Positions 52,389 through 64,000 of a stretch of 64,000 nucleotides of DNA are shown here, in pieces. Position numbers and translations under genes: made by a program. The notes beneath the pieces were generated by a model. That model worked only from the letters and a program-made list of their open reading frames with translations, searched no databases and had not been told where the DNA came from. The stretch lies in assembly GCF_018812025.1 (NCBI RefSeq), contig NC_063044.1:48377989-48441988 (forward strand), read 5' to 3'. The DNA comes from Megalobrama amblycephala. Taxonomy: Eukaryota > Chordata > Actinopteri > Cypriniformes > Xenocyprididae. Numbering within the stretch: the first letter of the stretch is position 1; every line of letters starts with the position of its first letter.

Positions 52389-52478
52389 GCTGAAAATAAC
52401 CTGGTGTTTAAGCGGCCTGGGGGGCCGCAGGCGTGGGATATAATTGGAAGAGTGACACCTCCTCGTTTCCTGTCCCAG
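52389..52478 (+). other. Cryptic exon-like block with good splice signals
   Basis: A long pyrimidine tract and 'ctctgcag' end at 52388, and a CAG/GTGACA donor follows 52478. The 90 bases are open only in phase 0 (starting AENNLVFKRPGGP). The preceding TANC2-type exon ends in phase 1, where this block gives a stop (GGC TGA) at once. It is either not an exon of this gene or a poison exon. No family is recognised. Confidence 0.25.
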
Positions 52479-52932
52479 GTGACACTGTGTCTTCCACCTG
52501 CGCAATTGTCTGCCTTTTTTCCTCTCTCTCTGTCTCTCATACTGTATCTCTCCATCCCTATTCCAACCATCCTTCTCTTTTGCTCCTCCTCCTCCTCCCA
52601 CAAAATCTCTCCTGTCACCTCTTCCCTCATCTCGAGTATCAGTTTCTCAAGATCACTAGAGTAGATGCTTCAGATCAGCAGGAGTTTGCTTGAAATTGAG
52701 AGAACATGACAATTTGGATTTATCTGTTTGTAAGGAAGAGAGGAGAGATCTGTTTTTGGATGAAAACGGTGAGCACCTTGCCAATATTCTTTCTCTGATT
52801 ATCACTTACACTTGTTCTCTTTTGTGTTCGGTTACACTCGTTTTGTCAAGCATCACTGTTTCTATTGCTCATTCTTGAAGTTTGAACAAACTCCTAACCT
52901 AAGTATTAAGCTTTGGTGCTACAGATTATGAA

Positions 52933-53899
<967 letters not shown>

Positions 53900-53915
53900 T
53901 CTGTGTGTGTGTTTG

Positions 53916-53923
<8 letters not shown>

Positions 53924-54006
<83 letters not shown>
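53924..54006. repeat. (TA)n microsatellite
   Basis: About 40 TA units just beyond the right end of family C copy 3. Confidence 0.96.
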
Positions 54007-54011
<5 letters not shown>

Positions 54012-54089
54012 GCTTTTTTCAGATAATTTATAGCCATATAAAAAGATCCTGATGAATTCTTGACTGCATTTTCTTCATTGAAATGCTTC

Positions 54090-54495
54090 AGGGCTGTGAC
54101 ACACCAGCTGTAGTTGGCCTCACGTCTGCGACAGTTTGACTGATTCAACATGTTGAATCGGCATCGGGCCGTCGGTGAGAGAGATCACTCTGATAGGCTG
54201 TTCAGTTTATCAAATGAGTCCGTGCACAAGAATAAAAGTGAAAGTAATGAAAGCGAGTCAAGCAAGTCTGTTTTATTTTATGTCATCTTAACTGAGCATT
54301 CCATTGTGCGAATATTTTACAACATGAGCCATCCTAGTCTCGGTTGACCTTTTTGAATGACAAATAGACTTTTTATACCTGAGATATAGACTTTTAATTA
54401 TTTTTTTTTTTTTTTTTTTAACACACAGACGCAGAAAACACAGTTTACACTAGTCGCCGCTAGTTTTTTGACGTCAGCTTGGTGTGTCACGGCCT
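54090..54495. mobile_element. MITE with ACACACCA ends, copy 2
   Basis: It has the ends AGGGCTGTGACACACCAGC and, read from the right, AGGCCGTGACACACCAAGC. It shares the 'gttgaatcggc.tcgg' core with copy 1 at 35324. No intact target duplication remains, so it is probably older. Confidence 0.7.
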
Positions 54496-55500
54496 GTAGT
54501 TTAGAGCATCAGGAGTCCATATAGGGCTGTGTATTTATGCATTTATGTGGTACATGAATTTCATTCATGAATAGTGATTTCATTTTACTGTGTTTTCGAA
54601 TGTTTTTCTGGATCATGAAATTTTAGGAGTCTTTCTTCGCACCAAAAGGTGCTTGACAAATGAATGTGGAACATGAGTCTCAGATATGTGTTATTGTCCT
54701 GCAGAAACACATTGCACTTAAAACATCCACATAGGAACTAATCATAGCAACTGTGAACAGTCTAAATTGCTCCGGTCTCCAGAGCAACGCTTTACATAAC
54801 TTACCAGCATCTTTTGAGGATGTCCTGTTGTCGGCTGCCTTTCGCTCCCTTGTGCCACTTTATCACGGGGGACATAAATGAGCTGTCACTCCTCGTTAAA
54901 ATGAAAATCACAGCATACAAGTCGTGACGGATGAGTTCTGATGGGTGTTAGGAGCGTGGACTGACCAGCTGTTGTGTTTTGTATCAGAACCATAACACAA
55001 AGCTTCTACACTTAAGCAAGTGTGTGAGAGATGTTTGATTGTAATGTTAAAATGCATTGCATCCAGGTGTGAGTTTCCACCTCTTGCGGTTTAATAATGT
55101 TCTGAGAGAGTGGTTTCCTATATAATTATCATCACTGCTGTGGCATGGCTTGTTTCTTGTTGTTTATGTTGAGTAGTGTTTATGATTATTTTGCTCTTGG
55201 TGATTGCATTAGCTTGTTAACTTCCTCAGGTGATGATTCTTGGATATACATTTCCTAATGTGTTAATATCACAAGAAAAAAAAATTGTGAATGCGTGGTT
55301 TTGACAGGTTTTCTGCAGAAGAATGGTGTAAACTGCCTCAGAATGCAGCCCAAGGGAAACTCTGTCATTCAGAGTTTAGTTCTCACAGCTCTAAAATAAC
55401 AGTCTGTCCTCGCTATCCTATGATGATTCTGTTCATTTCTTCAGCTCATTTTTTTTCTTACTATATTTTTGAGACATGAAACAACTTGTTTTTACCTCCC
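54496..55500. other. Intronic DNA, nothing recognised
   Basis: Mixed-composition sequence without exon or repeat signatures. Confidence 0.4.
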
Positions 55501-55507
55501 TTTTAGA

Positions 55508-55620
55508 ATGGGAAAAAAAAAAAAAAAAAAAAAAAAACATTTTCATTTTGAAAATAATTTATTCCTTCTCTTTTTTTTTTTTTTTTTTAATTGAGTTACT
55601 TACCTGTCCTCAGATCATAA

Positions 55621-55660
<40 letters not shown>
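55508..55660. repeat. Poly-A, poly-T and (AAT)n runs
   Basis: A-run at about 55513-55537, T-run at about 55571-55588, and AAT units at 55623-55660. Confidence 0.9.
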
Positions 55661-55661
<1 letters not shown>

Positions 55662-57480
55662 ATTAATTTTGAATTATTTATAAAAACATATTATCATTTC
55701 ACAAATTTTTTATTTATTTTTATAATATAATGTAATATTTTTATTTATGATTTTAGGTAATTGTCTTGTTTTCTGTGTCACAACCATGATGTCTCACCTC
55801 CACAAACCAGTTTTGTTTTTATTTTATTTTATTTTAGTTAGTTTTATATTCAGAAATTGTTAGCAACACTTATATTAACACAATATTTTTAATAGATTAT
55901 TGATTAAATAAATCAGTTATTTTGTTAGATTTTGCTTGACTGTGACTACGTTTCAGTAGATGGATCTTACAATCAGTGAATTTTTAATACAATCCTTAAT
56001 TAAAGTAAATGCTAAATATGTCAATGTAAGAGTTATATGACATGGTAGTACACATTTATTTTATATATGATGTTGTGAAAAATAGCAAGGAAAATGCATT
56101 TAAAACCTCTGAATTTTTTTTTTTTTTTTTTTTCAGTTTGTCTCTCATGCCTCAGAAAATAAACCGTGTTTAATCTTTGAAGCCACTGCTGAGCACTTCG
56201 GATCAAAACCAAGTAGGCATCAGTCAGCAGCTCAACAGGAAATGTGTGCTTTTTGACTATATTTGCTCAAGATTGAGCTCGCCAGTCATGCATTGGTCTC
56301 TATTCAACATGTATTTGAAATAAGGAGTCTAAATTCACTGTGCAAAAATGGCAAAATTATATTATACAACATCACAATGAACATTCCGTCACCTCAGCCA
56401 ATCCCAGCATAGAATCCTCTGTCTACATTGGGATCACCTAATGGTGTTTCCCTGTGAATGAGTGTTGGGTTTCCTGTATTATTAGCAGGTGTCCTGGCAG
56501 TTCTGGTGCTGGGGAATGAGAAACTGTATATGACAGCATGAGCTGGCCTGGAGAAGCACTGCCATTATATTAGTAACAGATCGCTGAAGATCTGTCATCT
56601 TGAGGCCTGTCCATGTGGGAGGCTGACTGTTAATCGTAGGCATATCTTTAAAATACAACGCTCATCACTTTCCGGTGCTGCCATGAAATCTTTCACACCT
56701 TTGCTGACGTGGGTTATCACTTCTTATGTGCCAAGACTTCCTCAACCTACTCAGTCTCAAATAGACAAAATAAAAAGAAAAGAATAAATGTTAGTATATT
56801 CTCATATGAGGGTTATTAGCACATGTGATCATTTAAACAATTGGTGTGTGTGCTCTTATTATTATCTTGTGCAAATCCAACAGATGGCACTGGACTGTTG
56901 AGGAAACCCTTATTTTTTTCTTCCTTACACATCATTACTTTCTAAATGTACCTACTGCTGTATTTCTGAAGCATTGACTAGTATTTTTCCTTTATAAAAA
57001 TGTCCTAAAGGAATTTTTTTTGCAATGTTCACATAACCCTCTCACTTCTCACACTGGAGTGAGGGACACTTGAAAATTTGTGGCTTTTTAATCTTTGCTT
57101 AAAATTCCTTGAATGAAAAAAATGTGACTGGAAGATAAAGTGCACAAAGATTTTGGATATCTAAAATATTTTTTGATTATTTGATCTAATTGTGATCTGG
57201 TGTTTATTTAGTAACACTGACAGGCCTAGATGTAAGATTTTTGAGTTTTTAAAATTGTATTTAAAGGAATATTCTAGGTTATTTGCAACATACTTTCGAG
57301 GATCATTCTTCACAATATTTTCTATAGTGTTCCACAGAAGAAATAAAGTCATACGGCATGTGGAAGAGATTATGATGACAGAGTTTTCATGAAACTCTAT
57401 GTTAGACATGTTAGACAATTATGTGACTTAATGTGACTCTGAATCCAAAAATTTGACAAAACCAAGTGGTGTTTTTCTTT
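55662..57480. other. Intronic DNA; short repeat fragment at the right
   Basis: 'gttccacagaagaaataaag' near 57330 resembles part of the repeat at 61224-61440. The rest is unassigned. Confidence 0.35.
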
Positions 57481-58069
57481 TGTCTGGCTATCACCAAACC
57501 AAGCTCAATTTAAAATTGAACATTGGTCTGGGGAGTTTGCTATGTATTTTCTACTGCACAAGAGGCGTGATCAACGAGCATTATTCACACAATTGGATAG
57601 TCCTTCAACCAATGAGATCAACGATCCGGGTGACGTACTTTTGCAGAGCGATGCGAAAACTCCAGACAGGTTTAGTTTGTATTGGTTTATAGCATTGATC
57701 TGCAGTTTGCAGAAGCAGCAATGGCAGCGAGCGATTTTTGCAGGTTGTGCAAAAAAACATGAAAGTGAGTGGTATTTACACCCAGTCGAGCGATTTGTTT
57801 GCTAAACTAAAGAAGTCATTTAGCATCATTGAGAGGTTAAAAGGAATTGGATTGACGGTCGTGCGAGAGATGTCATCGTGTTACACCCGCCCAGAGCCAT
57901 AGAAAGAGCTCTCTACCCACCAATAGCGAGCAAGGTGGATAAGCCAGTCTGTGATTGGTTCCCGCAAAAGTGTAACACATGCAGCAGAAATTAATGTACG
58001 GGTTTCCAGACCACAGTTGCCGGGCGAAATCAAATCGCCGGCAGATCAGGCTGGGTTTACCCAGTCTAG
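57481..58069 (+). repeat. Dispersed element carrying a relic C-x2-C mini-ORF
   Basis: The left end GTCTGGCTATCACC and the right end, read as AGACTGGGTAAACCC, are loosely inverted. Inside, an ATG at 57721 begins MAASDFCRLC. One extra A in the A-run at 57751-57757 breaks the frame, which then continues MKVSGIYTQSSDLF and LTVVREMSS. I recall similar ZAD-like N-termini in fish transposon-related proteins. It is non-functional as it stands. Confidence 0.5.
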
Positions 58070-59640
58070 TTTTTCTTAATTTGTAATGCTCAAATTATAG
58101 ATTCGGGAGTTAGATGACTGTATCATTGTCTCTTTTCCGGTTTTCAATTGTTGTTTCCTGGGTTATATACAAAAGTGTTACTCAAATAGCTCCCCTCTGT
58201 CCAGACTCACACTTGATTTGGCAAGATAGTTTCACAGAAGATGCCAGAATCCAGAGCATCACTGTTCTCATAAAATGTGTTTGTGTTTTTTTTTTTTTTT
58301 TGGAAGACGTGGGAAGTCTGCCTTTCTCTATGTACCACATGTCATTTTTCAGTGTTCTCTCAGGGTTTCTGTCACAGGAAATCAGTAGGAAGTGTTGTAG
58401 TTGTGTCATGTAGGTTAGGAAGTCAGTACTGTTTCAATAGTTGAACTCGTCACACAGTATTGTAAGCACTCTGTTAGCTCCTCACTCGGTTCATTTTTGA
58501 AAAAAGAACAGTAGCATTTGTCAATTGTCTCATTTTTTTTTTTTTTTTTCCTTAATGTATTTGCCCTTCAGGGATTCAAAATCAAGGCTATGAGACGTGG
58601 CGGAGTATGAAACCTCATTTTAACCACATCAACACATCTGCTCTTAAAACTCACTGCATTGTTTTGATGTTGTGTTCTCTGTTGTGTCTGCATAGCAGCT
58701 GTAGTTTTACCCGCAACATCATCCCCTGAATGTAAATTTGGTCTTTGTACAAGCTCTGTTTCTCAATAGACTGGCTGACCCAGAAACCCTTTCCTTTTTT
58801 ACACAATTGGTAGCAGTAAAATAAAAGTTTTGTGTTCACTAAACAACAATTTTCATACAAAAAGGAAGCATGGTGTACTGTTGTTCTTGAAGAAAATGTA
58901 TGGATGAGGCTTAGTAAAATCTAGAGTTTAAATCTTAATTTTAGAGTCAATTGCGGTTATAGATAGAGTATCTGGTTTGTAGTGGAGGCCACCTAAGACA
59001 GAAATGATGGATTGAGCATCTTGGGATTATAGTGAAACGTGACCTGTTTGGACCAAACACTCTCACCCCCAACTGAATACATCTCTCGGGGCCATAAGGG
59101 TCAGAGATGAGCGACCCCCGGCCCCTTTGGTTTTAGCAGCCCCGTGCCTGTGACCAACAACAGCGTAATCCGACCCCCAGCCTTGCACACTTCGTTAAGC
59201 ACTACCATCTGTTTTTCTGCTTCGCCCCATGCCCGTCACTTTTTCTCCTCTCTGTTTGTTTTGGGGTCGTCCTGACCGTCTCTTATCTCTGGCTCTGAAG
59301 ATGTTAATGACGTTACAGTCTGTACATGTACTCTAGTGAAAAGGGGAACCTTTCCTTTGGAAACCAGAAGCTGGGTTTCTTCAAAAACACTCCTGGCTTG
59401 GCTGGGACTCTTGACCTGGATATGCCCTGGACTGGTAAGTCTAACCCGAGGCACTCTCATTCAACAGTTTTTCATTCTCTGTTTGTGCAGGCCTTGCGTG
59501 TGTGCATGCGACACATGCCCTTCCAACATTTTTAACTGCGCTGAGCAGGGAACACAGAGCGATGGGTTTAGTGGTTTCTTGCTGCTCTTGCTCGCTCCCT
59601 CCCTCCCTCCTTTTGTGGTGTTTGGACTACGACTCTTCAG
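58070..59640. other. Intronic DNA, mostly unassigned
   Basis: It includes T-runs at 58287-58301 and 58531-58550. A short coding-like stretch at 59326-59434 is followed by a good GTAAGT donor at 59435, but no compatible acceptor and phase were found. Confidence 0.3.
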
Positions 59641-60166
59641 ACTCCTCATGGTTCCTGTTAAAGCTTGAGCCAGCGGTTTTTCTGAAGCTCAGCAGAGCAA
59701 CCAAACCGCCGTCAAAGTCCTCTCCTCCCCATTCACTTACAGCCACAGACTGTTCTGAAGGAGAAAAGAAGCAGGGTGCTCATTTTCCCCTCAGTCCTTG
59801 CGACTGCATGGACCCCAAAACGAACAGATCGAACTCTACCTTCTCACCGTTCTCCTGTGGAGCTGGACACCAGCTGTAAGCAGGGAAAACTGCTTGTTTG
59901 GATTATGGATTTAGCTTCGACGGTCAGGAAGGCGTGTGCCGGAACGAGGGCCAGATGCACGTGGCAGAGGAGGAAGCGGTCTCGTCCGTACGACCGCACA
60001 GGACGAACCAGCCTAGGGGCGACTCGACCGAGTCGGACCTCTTCGCTCCTCAGGCAATGGATGTCTCACTTCTGCTGTACATCTCGGGCCTGTACGTCCA
60101 GTCTGAGCCTGTCCGATCAGTCCCTGCTGCAGTCAGGATGCTGCACCAGTCCCAGAGGTGCACAAG
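59641..60166 (+). other. CpG-rich, coding-like block of unknown identity
   Basis: One frame, open from an apparent acceptor at 59640 except for a TAA at 59877, includes LDYGFSFDGQEGVCRNEGQ and SLLLYISGLYVQSEPVRS. From 59895 to 60166 that frame has strongly GC-rich third codon positions, unlike its AT-rich surroundings. CpGs are frequent at 59920-60050. A donor-like AAG/GTATCG follows 60166. A second frame is open through to 60423 but has an off-frame composition. It could be an exon of an unrecognised gene, an alternative TANC2-type exon or a small CpG island. I recognise no domain. Confidence 0.3.
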
Positions 60167-60423
60167 GTATCGTTGGAGATGAAAGAGATGTACAGAGAGA
60201 GGTATACGGAGAGGAAGTTTGGGTGGAAGAAGTTGAAAATGATGAGGAAGGTGAGGATGAGAATGAGGAAGAAGAACAAGACGACAATGATGATGAAGAA
60301 GAAGAACAAGAACAAGAAGAAGAGGAGGACCGTAAAGAAGAAAAAGGTGAGATGGAGATGAAGAAAAGGTTGTTGAGGGGAAGCTTGACTGAGATGGTTC
60401 TGATGTCGCAAGAGGACGATTGA
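60167..60423. repeat. GA-rich low-complexity tract
   Basis: Imperfect GAA, GAG and GAT triplets would read as an acidic Glu/Asp run in one frame and Lys/Met in another. This looks like purine-rich simple sequence, not a protein domain. Confidence 0.7.
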
Positions 60424-60954
60424 AATGCTCATTCCATCCAGCAATAACGCACGTGTCGACTCTTTAGCTGTGATGCATGGAAACGCCGCACTCTCATGCA
60501 GGCTGAGTGTCAATTAGAATGATGGAAATGGACTGGAGACCCACCTGGGGTGTAATCTGTCTCGATTAGAAGAGATTTCAGAGTAGATGAGATGTATGCA
60601 TGGTCAGGGTGTGAATGGTTTGAGTTGGTCTAGAGCGAGAGTGATGACTGATGGGCCCGACCGTGGCCTTCAGATGGCAGTCGTCATCATCAGTACCACT
60701 TACCTTGTTGTGGTCACATTGGTTTTGTTCACACTGCAGGGGAAATTTAGCCCTTTTTGCTAGCACATCCGCATTGGTTGACATTGTAACAACACTAACT
60801 CATCAGCTCACCTTTAGCAATGTTTCATCATGCATTGTGTTTTTCATGAGGGAGGTATACAAATCTGAATATATTAAGAAACAGGAAAGGGTGTTAGTCT
60901 ACTTAAATCGTATTTTTGTTGTATTATCAGTTTACCTCATATTTTGGTCTTCCA

Positions 60955-61084
60955 TTCATGTAGCTCAAACAGTAGCAACACCAAGGTCATGGGTTCAGAT
61001 TCCTTGGAATTAATGAACTGATATGTGACCCCGAATGCAGTGTAAGTCTCTTTGGATAAAAGTGTCTGCCAAATGCATAAATGT
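60955..61084 (+). repeat. tRNA-derived SINE with conserved fish tail
   Basis: The A-box-like 'tagctcaaacagtag' (60961-60975) and B-box-like GGTTCAGATTCC (60992-61003) are followed by 'ggataaaagtgtctgccaaa' and 'tgcataaatg'. That tail is shared by many teleost SINEs. It is degraded but has the complete order of parts. Confidence 0.8.
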
Positions 61085-61170
61085 TATTTTCCAGATAATA
61101 TTTAAACAATCTATAAAATTAATCCATTTGAGAAGCAACACTGTACAAGCCTTGTTTTCAGAGAATGCTT

Positions 61171-61212
61171 TTTTCTTCTTCTTCTTCTTCTTCTTCTTTT
61201 CTTCTTCTTCTT
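61171..61212. repeat. (CTT)n microsatellite
   Basis: About 12 CTT units with one T-rich interruption. Confidence 0.92.
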
Positions 61213-61223
61213 ATCCACTGGGG

Positions 61224-61440
61224 ATAGTTCACCCAAAAATGAAAATTCTCTCCTTTTACTCACCCTCATGACATTCTAAACCAGACTAAATTTATTCTGC
61301 GGAACACAAGAGAAGAAATTTTGAAGAATGTTGGTAACCAAACAGTTTTGGTTCTCAAAATATCTTTTTATGTTTCACAGAAGAAAGTAAGTCATACAGT
61401 TTTGGAACAGTATTATGAGAGTGGGTGAATTATCCTTTTC
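61224..61440. repeat. Dispersed repeat with AGTTCACCC end
   Basis: It begins 'gatagttcacccaaaaatg', like family B, but continues differently ('ccagactaaatttattctg', 'gtttcacagaagaaagtaag'). It ends in 'gggtgaattatcctttt'. It is a separate cyprinid family with related termini. Confidence 0.65.
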
Positions 61441-62612
61441 AAGAGTCTCCTTGAGTGAGTCTCCTTTTCAATTTTTAAGTTAAAAACAAGTGAAAAATAC
61501 ACTAGCATTCTCTGAAAAGTCTTAATATCTTATGCAGTCTTACTTCTCATGTAAATTTATCTTGTTTAATGATTTTTATATATCTTAATGAGAAAAAGTA
61601 AAAAAAGACTAATTAAAAACTTATTAAGAAGTCATTTTTTGCAGTGCATAATAAATGTTTATTGCTCCTGTCACGGCGGGGTAGATTTAAAAAAAAAAAA
61701 GAGAGAAAAAAAAAGAACGAAAATTGAAGATATTGTTCAAACCGAGGTACATTCATACAAAATATTTTAATCATATTTCAGTTGACTTGATTTGTATCAG
61801 ACTTTCATTTATGTTTCTCCAGTTCAGAAACAGGAAAAAGAAAGATGATTTGAGTGATATACTGTGGGCAAAGACGTTGCATTTTTTTTCTGCCTGTTTG
61901 AACAAGGCCATTGTTGAATCTTATAATTTTACAGCTGTTTAATTTTAGGACAGTGTTCAGGTTTCAGTCTGCACTGAAACAGTCTATTTATGACATGAAT
62001 TTTCATCATCAAATGTGGTTTAGGACTGACCAGGTAAAAGGGCTTTATAGGTAATACAAAGAAAATCTGATTGATTTCAATGCCACAGTAATACAAGAGG
62101 ATCTGGAGACCAGTGTGGGTTAGCAGGCCACTTAAATTCTGGAAAGTGTTTCCACTGATTTGACACTGCATTTTTCATGCTTAAAATGTCTCACAATGAC
62201 AGACCAGCCTTTTCTCTAGCCTATTTATTTAGCCAAGAGTTTGTTTGCGAGGCCCTTTGTTGTTCTTTTTTTTTTCTTGTGCCTTCTATTTCCAAACCGC
62301 CAGCACAGCCGGTCCGCAGCTTGGTGCTTGGCTTGTTAGTTGCTTGCCGCCCTGTTCAGACAGCCACCCTGTCATCGTGCAGCCGTCTTCTCCTCCCTGT
62401 GAGCTTTGGAGCTTTGCTTGGTTAACTCAAACCAGCTTTGGGATGTTATTTTCGGACATAGACTTTGTTGGAGCAGCATTGCTTGCGGGCAAATGTAATT
62501 CAGCCCATCCAATTGTGCTTGGTGTCTCTCTCTTTCTGTTTCTCTCTGTCCCTTTTTTAACCCCCTAATTCTATGTAATATACTTTTGCACCATTTGTGC
62601 TATAGTTATAAA
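61441..62612. other. Intronic DNA, nothing recognised
   Basis: An A-rich purine run lies at 61688-61720. Open frames at 62177-62568 lack splice support. Confidence 0.35.
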
Positions 62613-62844
62613 ATATCTATCTGTCTGTCTGTCTAGCGTTCTATCATCATTAGATCTGCTATCAATCTGTCTATCTATTATTCTGTCGTTCTTCTGTCTG
62701 TCTGTTGTTCTATCGTCTATCCATTGTTCTGTCTGTCTAGTGTTCTATCATTATATCTGTTATGTATCTGTCTGTCTGTCTGTCTATTATTCTGTCATTA
62801 TATCGTCTATTGTTCTATCATCTGTTTCTCTGTCTGTTATTCTG

Positions 62845-62907
<63 letters not shown>

Positions 62908-63201
62908 GTCGTTCTATCGTCTGTCTGTCATTCTGTCATCTGTCTATCTGTCTGTTGTTCTGTCTGTCTGTCTATTATTCTGTCATTCTATCGTCTGTCT
63001 GTCTGTCTGTCTGTCTGTTGTTCTATATTCTGTCTGTCTATCTCTATCTATCTTTCTCTGTCTATCCTTTTGTCTGTCTAGCGTTCTATCATATGTTATC
63101 TGTCTCTGTTGTTCTATCATCTGTCTATTATTCTTGTTCTATTGTCTATCCATTGTTCTGTCTGTCTAACATTCTATCTATCTATCTATCTATCTGTCGT
63201 C

Positions 63202-63250
<49 letters not shown>

Positions 63251-63323
63251 GTCTATTTCTGTCTGTATTATTTTGTCATTCTATCGTCTGTCTATTATTG
63301 TCATTCTATCATCTATCTATCTG

Positions 63324-63377
<54 letters not shown>

Positions 63378-63841
63378 GTCTATTTCTGTCTGTATTATTT
63401 TGTCATTCTATTGTCTGTCTATTATTGTCATTCTATCATCTATCTATCTGTCTATCGTTCTATCGTCTATCTATTGCTCTGTCTGTCTAGCATTCTATCA
63501 TCATTAGATCTGCTATCAGTCTGTCTATCTATTATTCTGTCGTTCTGTCTATCTATCTGTGTGTCTGTCGTTCTATCGTCTGTCTGTCATTCTGTCGTTC
63601 TATCTGTCTATCTGTCTGTTGTTCTGTCTGTATTATTCTGTCATTCTATCTACAGTATCTGTCTGTCTGTCTGTCTGTCTGTTGTTTTATCGTCTGTCTG
63701 TCTATCTCTATCTATCGTTCTCTGTCTGTCTATCCTTCTGTCTGTCTAGCGTTCTGTCATATGTTATCTGTCTGTCTGTCTGTTATTCTGTCGTTCTATT
63801 GTCTATCCATTGTTCTGTCTGTCTAGCATTCTATCATTATA

Positions 63842-63872
<31 letters not shown>

Positions 63873-64000
63873 GTCTGTCTGTCTCTGTCTGTCTGTCTGT
63901 CTGTCTATTATTCTGTTATTCTATCGTCTCTGTCTATTATTGTCATTCTATCATCTATCTATCTGTCTGTCGTTCTATCATTATTATCTGTTATCTATCT
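62613..64000. repeat. GATA/GACA (Bkm-type) tandem array, reaches window end
   Basis: CTAT and CTGT units are mixed with recurring longer blocks ('attctgtcgttctatcgtct'). A block near 63250-63310 recurs at 63375-63430. Long open frames here are artefacts of the 4-base period. Confidence 0.95.

Noticed and set aside
59326..59434. Coding-like stretch before a GTAAGT donor
   Set aside because: No acceptor gives a phase that follows the known exon without a stop, and the protein is not recognised.
59776..60423. Forward open frame of 215 codons ending in an acidic run
   Set aside because: Its Arg/Cys/Ser/Thr-rich composition is typical of an off-frame reading. The overlapping frame has much better codon use, and the acidic run is purine-rich simple sequence.
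62724..63749. Open frame of about 340 codons near the window end
   Set aside because: Same artefact of CTAT/CTGT tandem repeats.

Overview
The window looks like vertebrate nuclear DNA, most probably from a cyprinid (carp/minnow-type) fish. It is AT-rich, has very long introns and no compact gene clusters. It is packed with short non-autonomous DNA transposons whose ends I recognise from cyprinid genomes, for example TTAAAGGGTTAGTTCACCC, TTAAAGGTGCC, and a fold-back family with TCCAAAAGTTTGGAACCAC ends. It also has tRNA-like SINE pieces, a dead Tc1/mariner transposase and many microsatellites. Nothing bacterial, viral or CRISPR-like is visible.

One gene is firmly supported: the 5' part of a + strand TANC2-type gene, a postsynaptic scaffold of the TANC family. 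A start-codon exon lies at 18792-18889 (21 codons plus one base, beginning MFRNSLKMLLGG). A second coding exon lies at 45926-46108 (61 codons, containing the family motif SRSLPSSPLL). The two join in frame at phase 1, across a 27 kb intron. The next intron begins at 46109 and I find no compatible following exon before the window ends at 64000. A TATA and CCAAT promoter-like block at 10417-10590, with a donor-like GTGAGT at 10591, is the best candidate for the upstream untranslated first exon.

Layout. 1-10.4 kb: upstream DNA with two copies of a TTAA-flanked element (family A), a fold-back element (family B) nested in an older element, and a long TA/TG microsatellite. 10.4-18.8 kb: candidate promoter, a 0.49 kb tandem duplication, a chain of nested or abutting TTAA elements (13.5-15.1 kb) and a roughly 1 kb GATA-type array. 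18.9-45.9 kb: intron 1 of the identified coding part, with another fold-back element, two hAT-type MITEs with perfect 8-bp target duplications, a decayed Tc1-like transposase, a MITE nested in an older repeat, and more family A and C copies. 46.1-64 kb: the next intron, with family C fold-back copies beside TA microsatellites, a cryptic exon-like block, a relic C-x2-C mini-ORF in a repeat, a CpG-rich coding-like block (59.6-60.4 kb), a SINE, and a GATA/GACA array running off the end.

I see no complete new molecular system. The most informative structure is the set of TTAA-flanked elements with AG termini, including an insertion whose empty site survives in the opposite arm of its own host. 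Family A also carries a perfectly conserved palindrome around TTACGTAA. Family names rest on recognising sequence without database searches.
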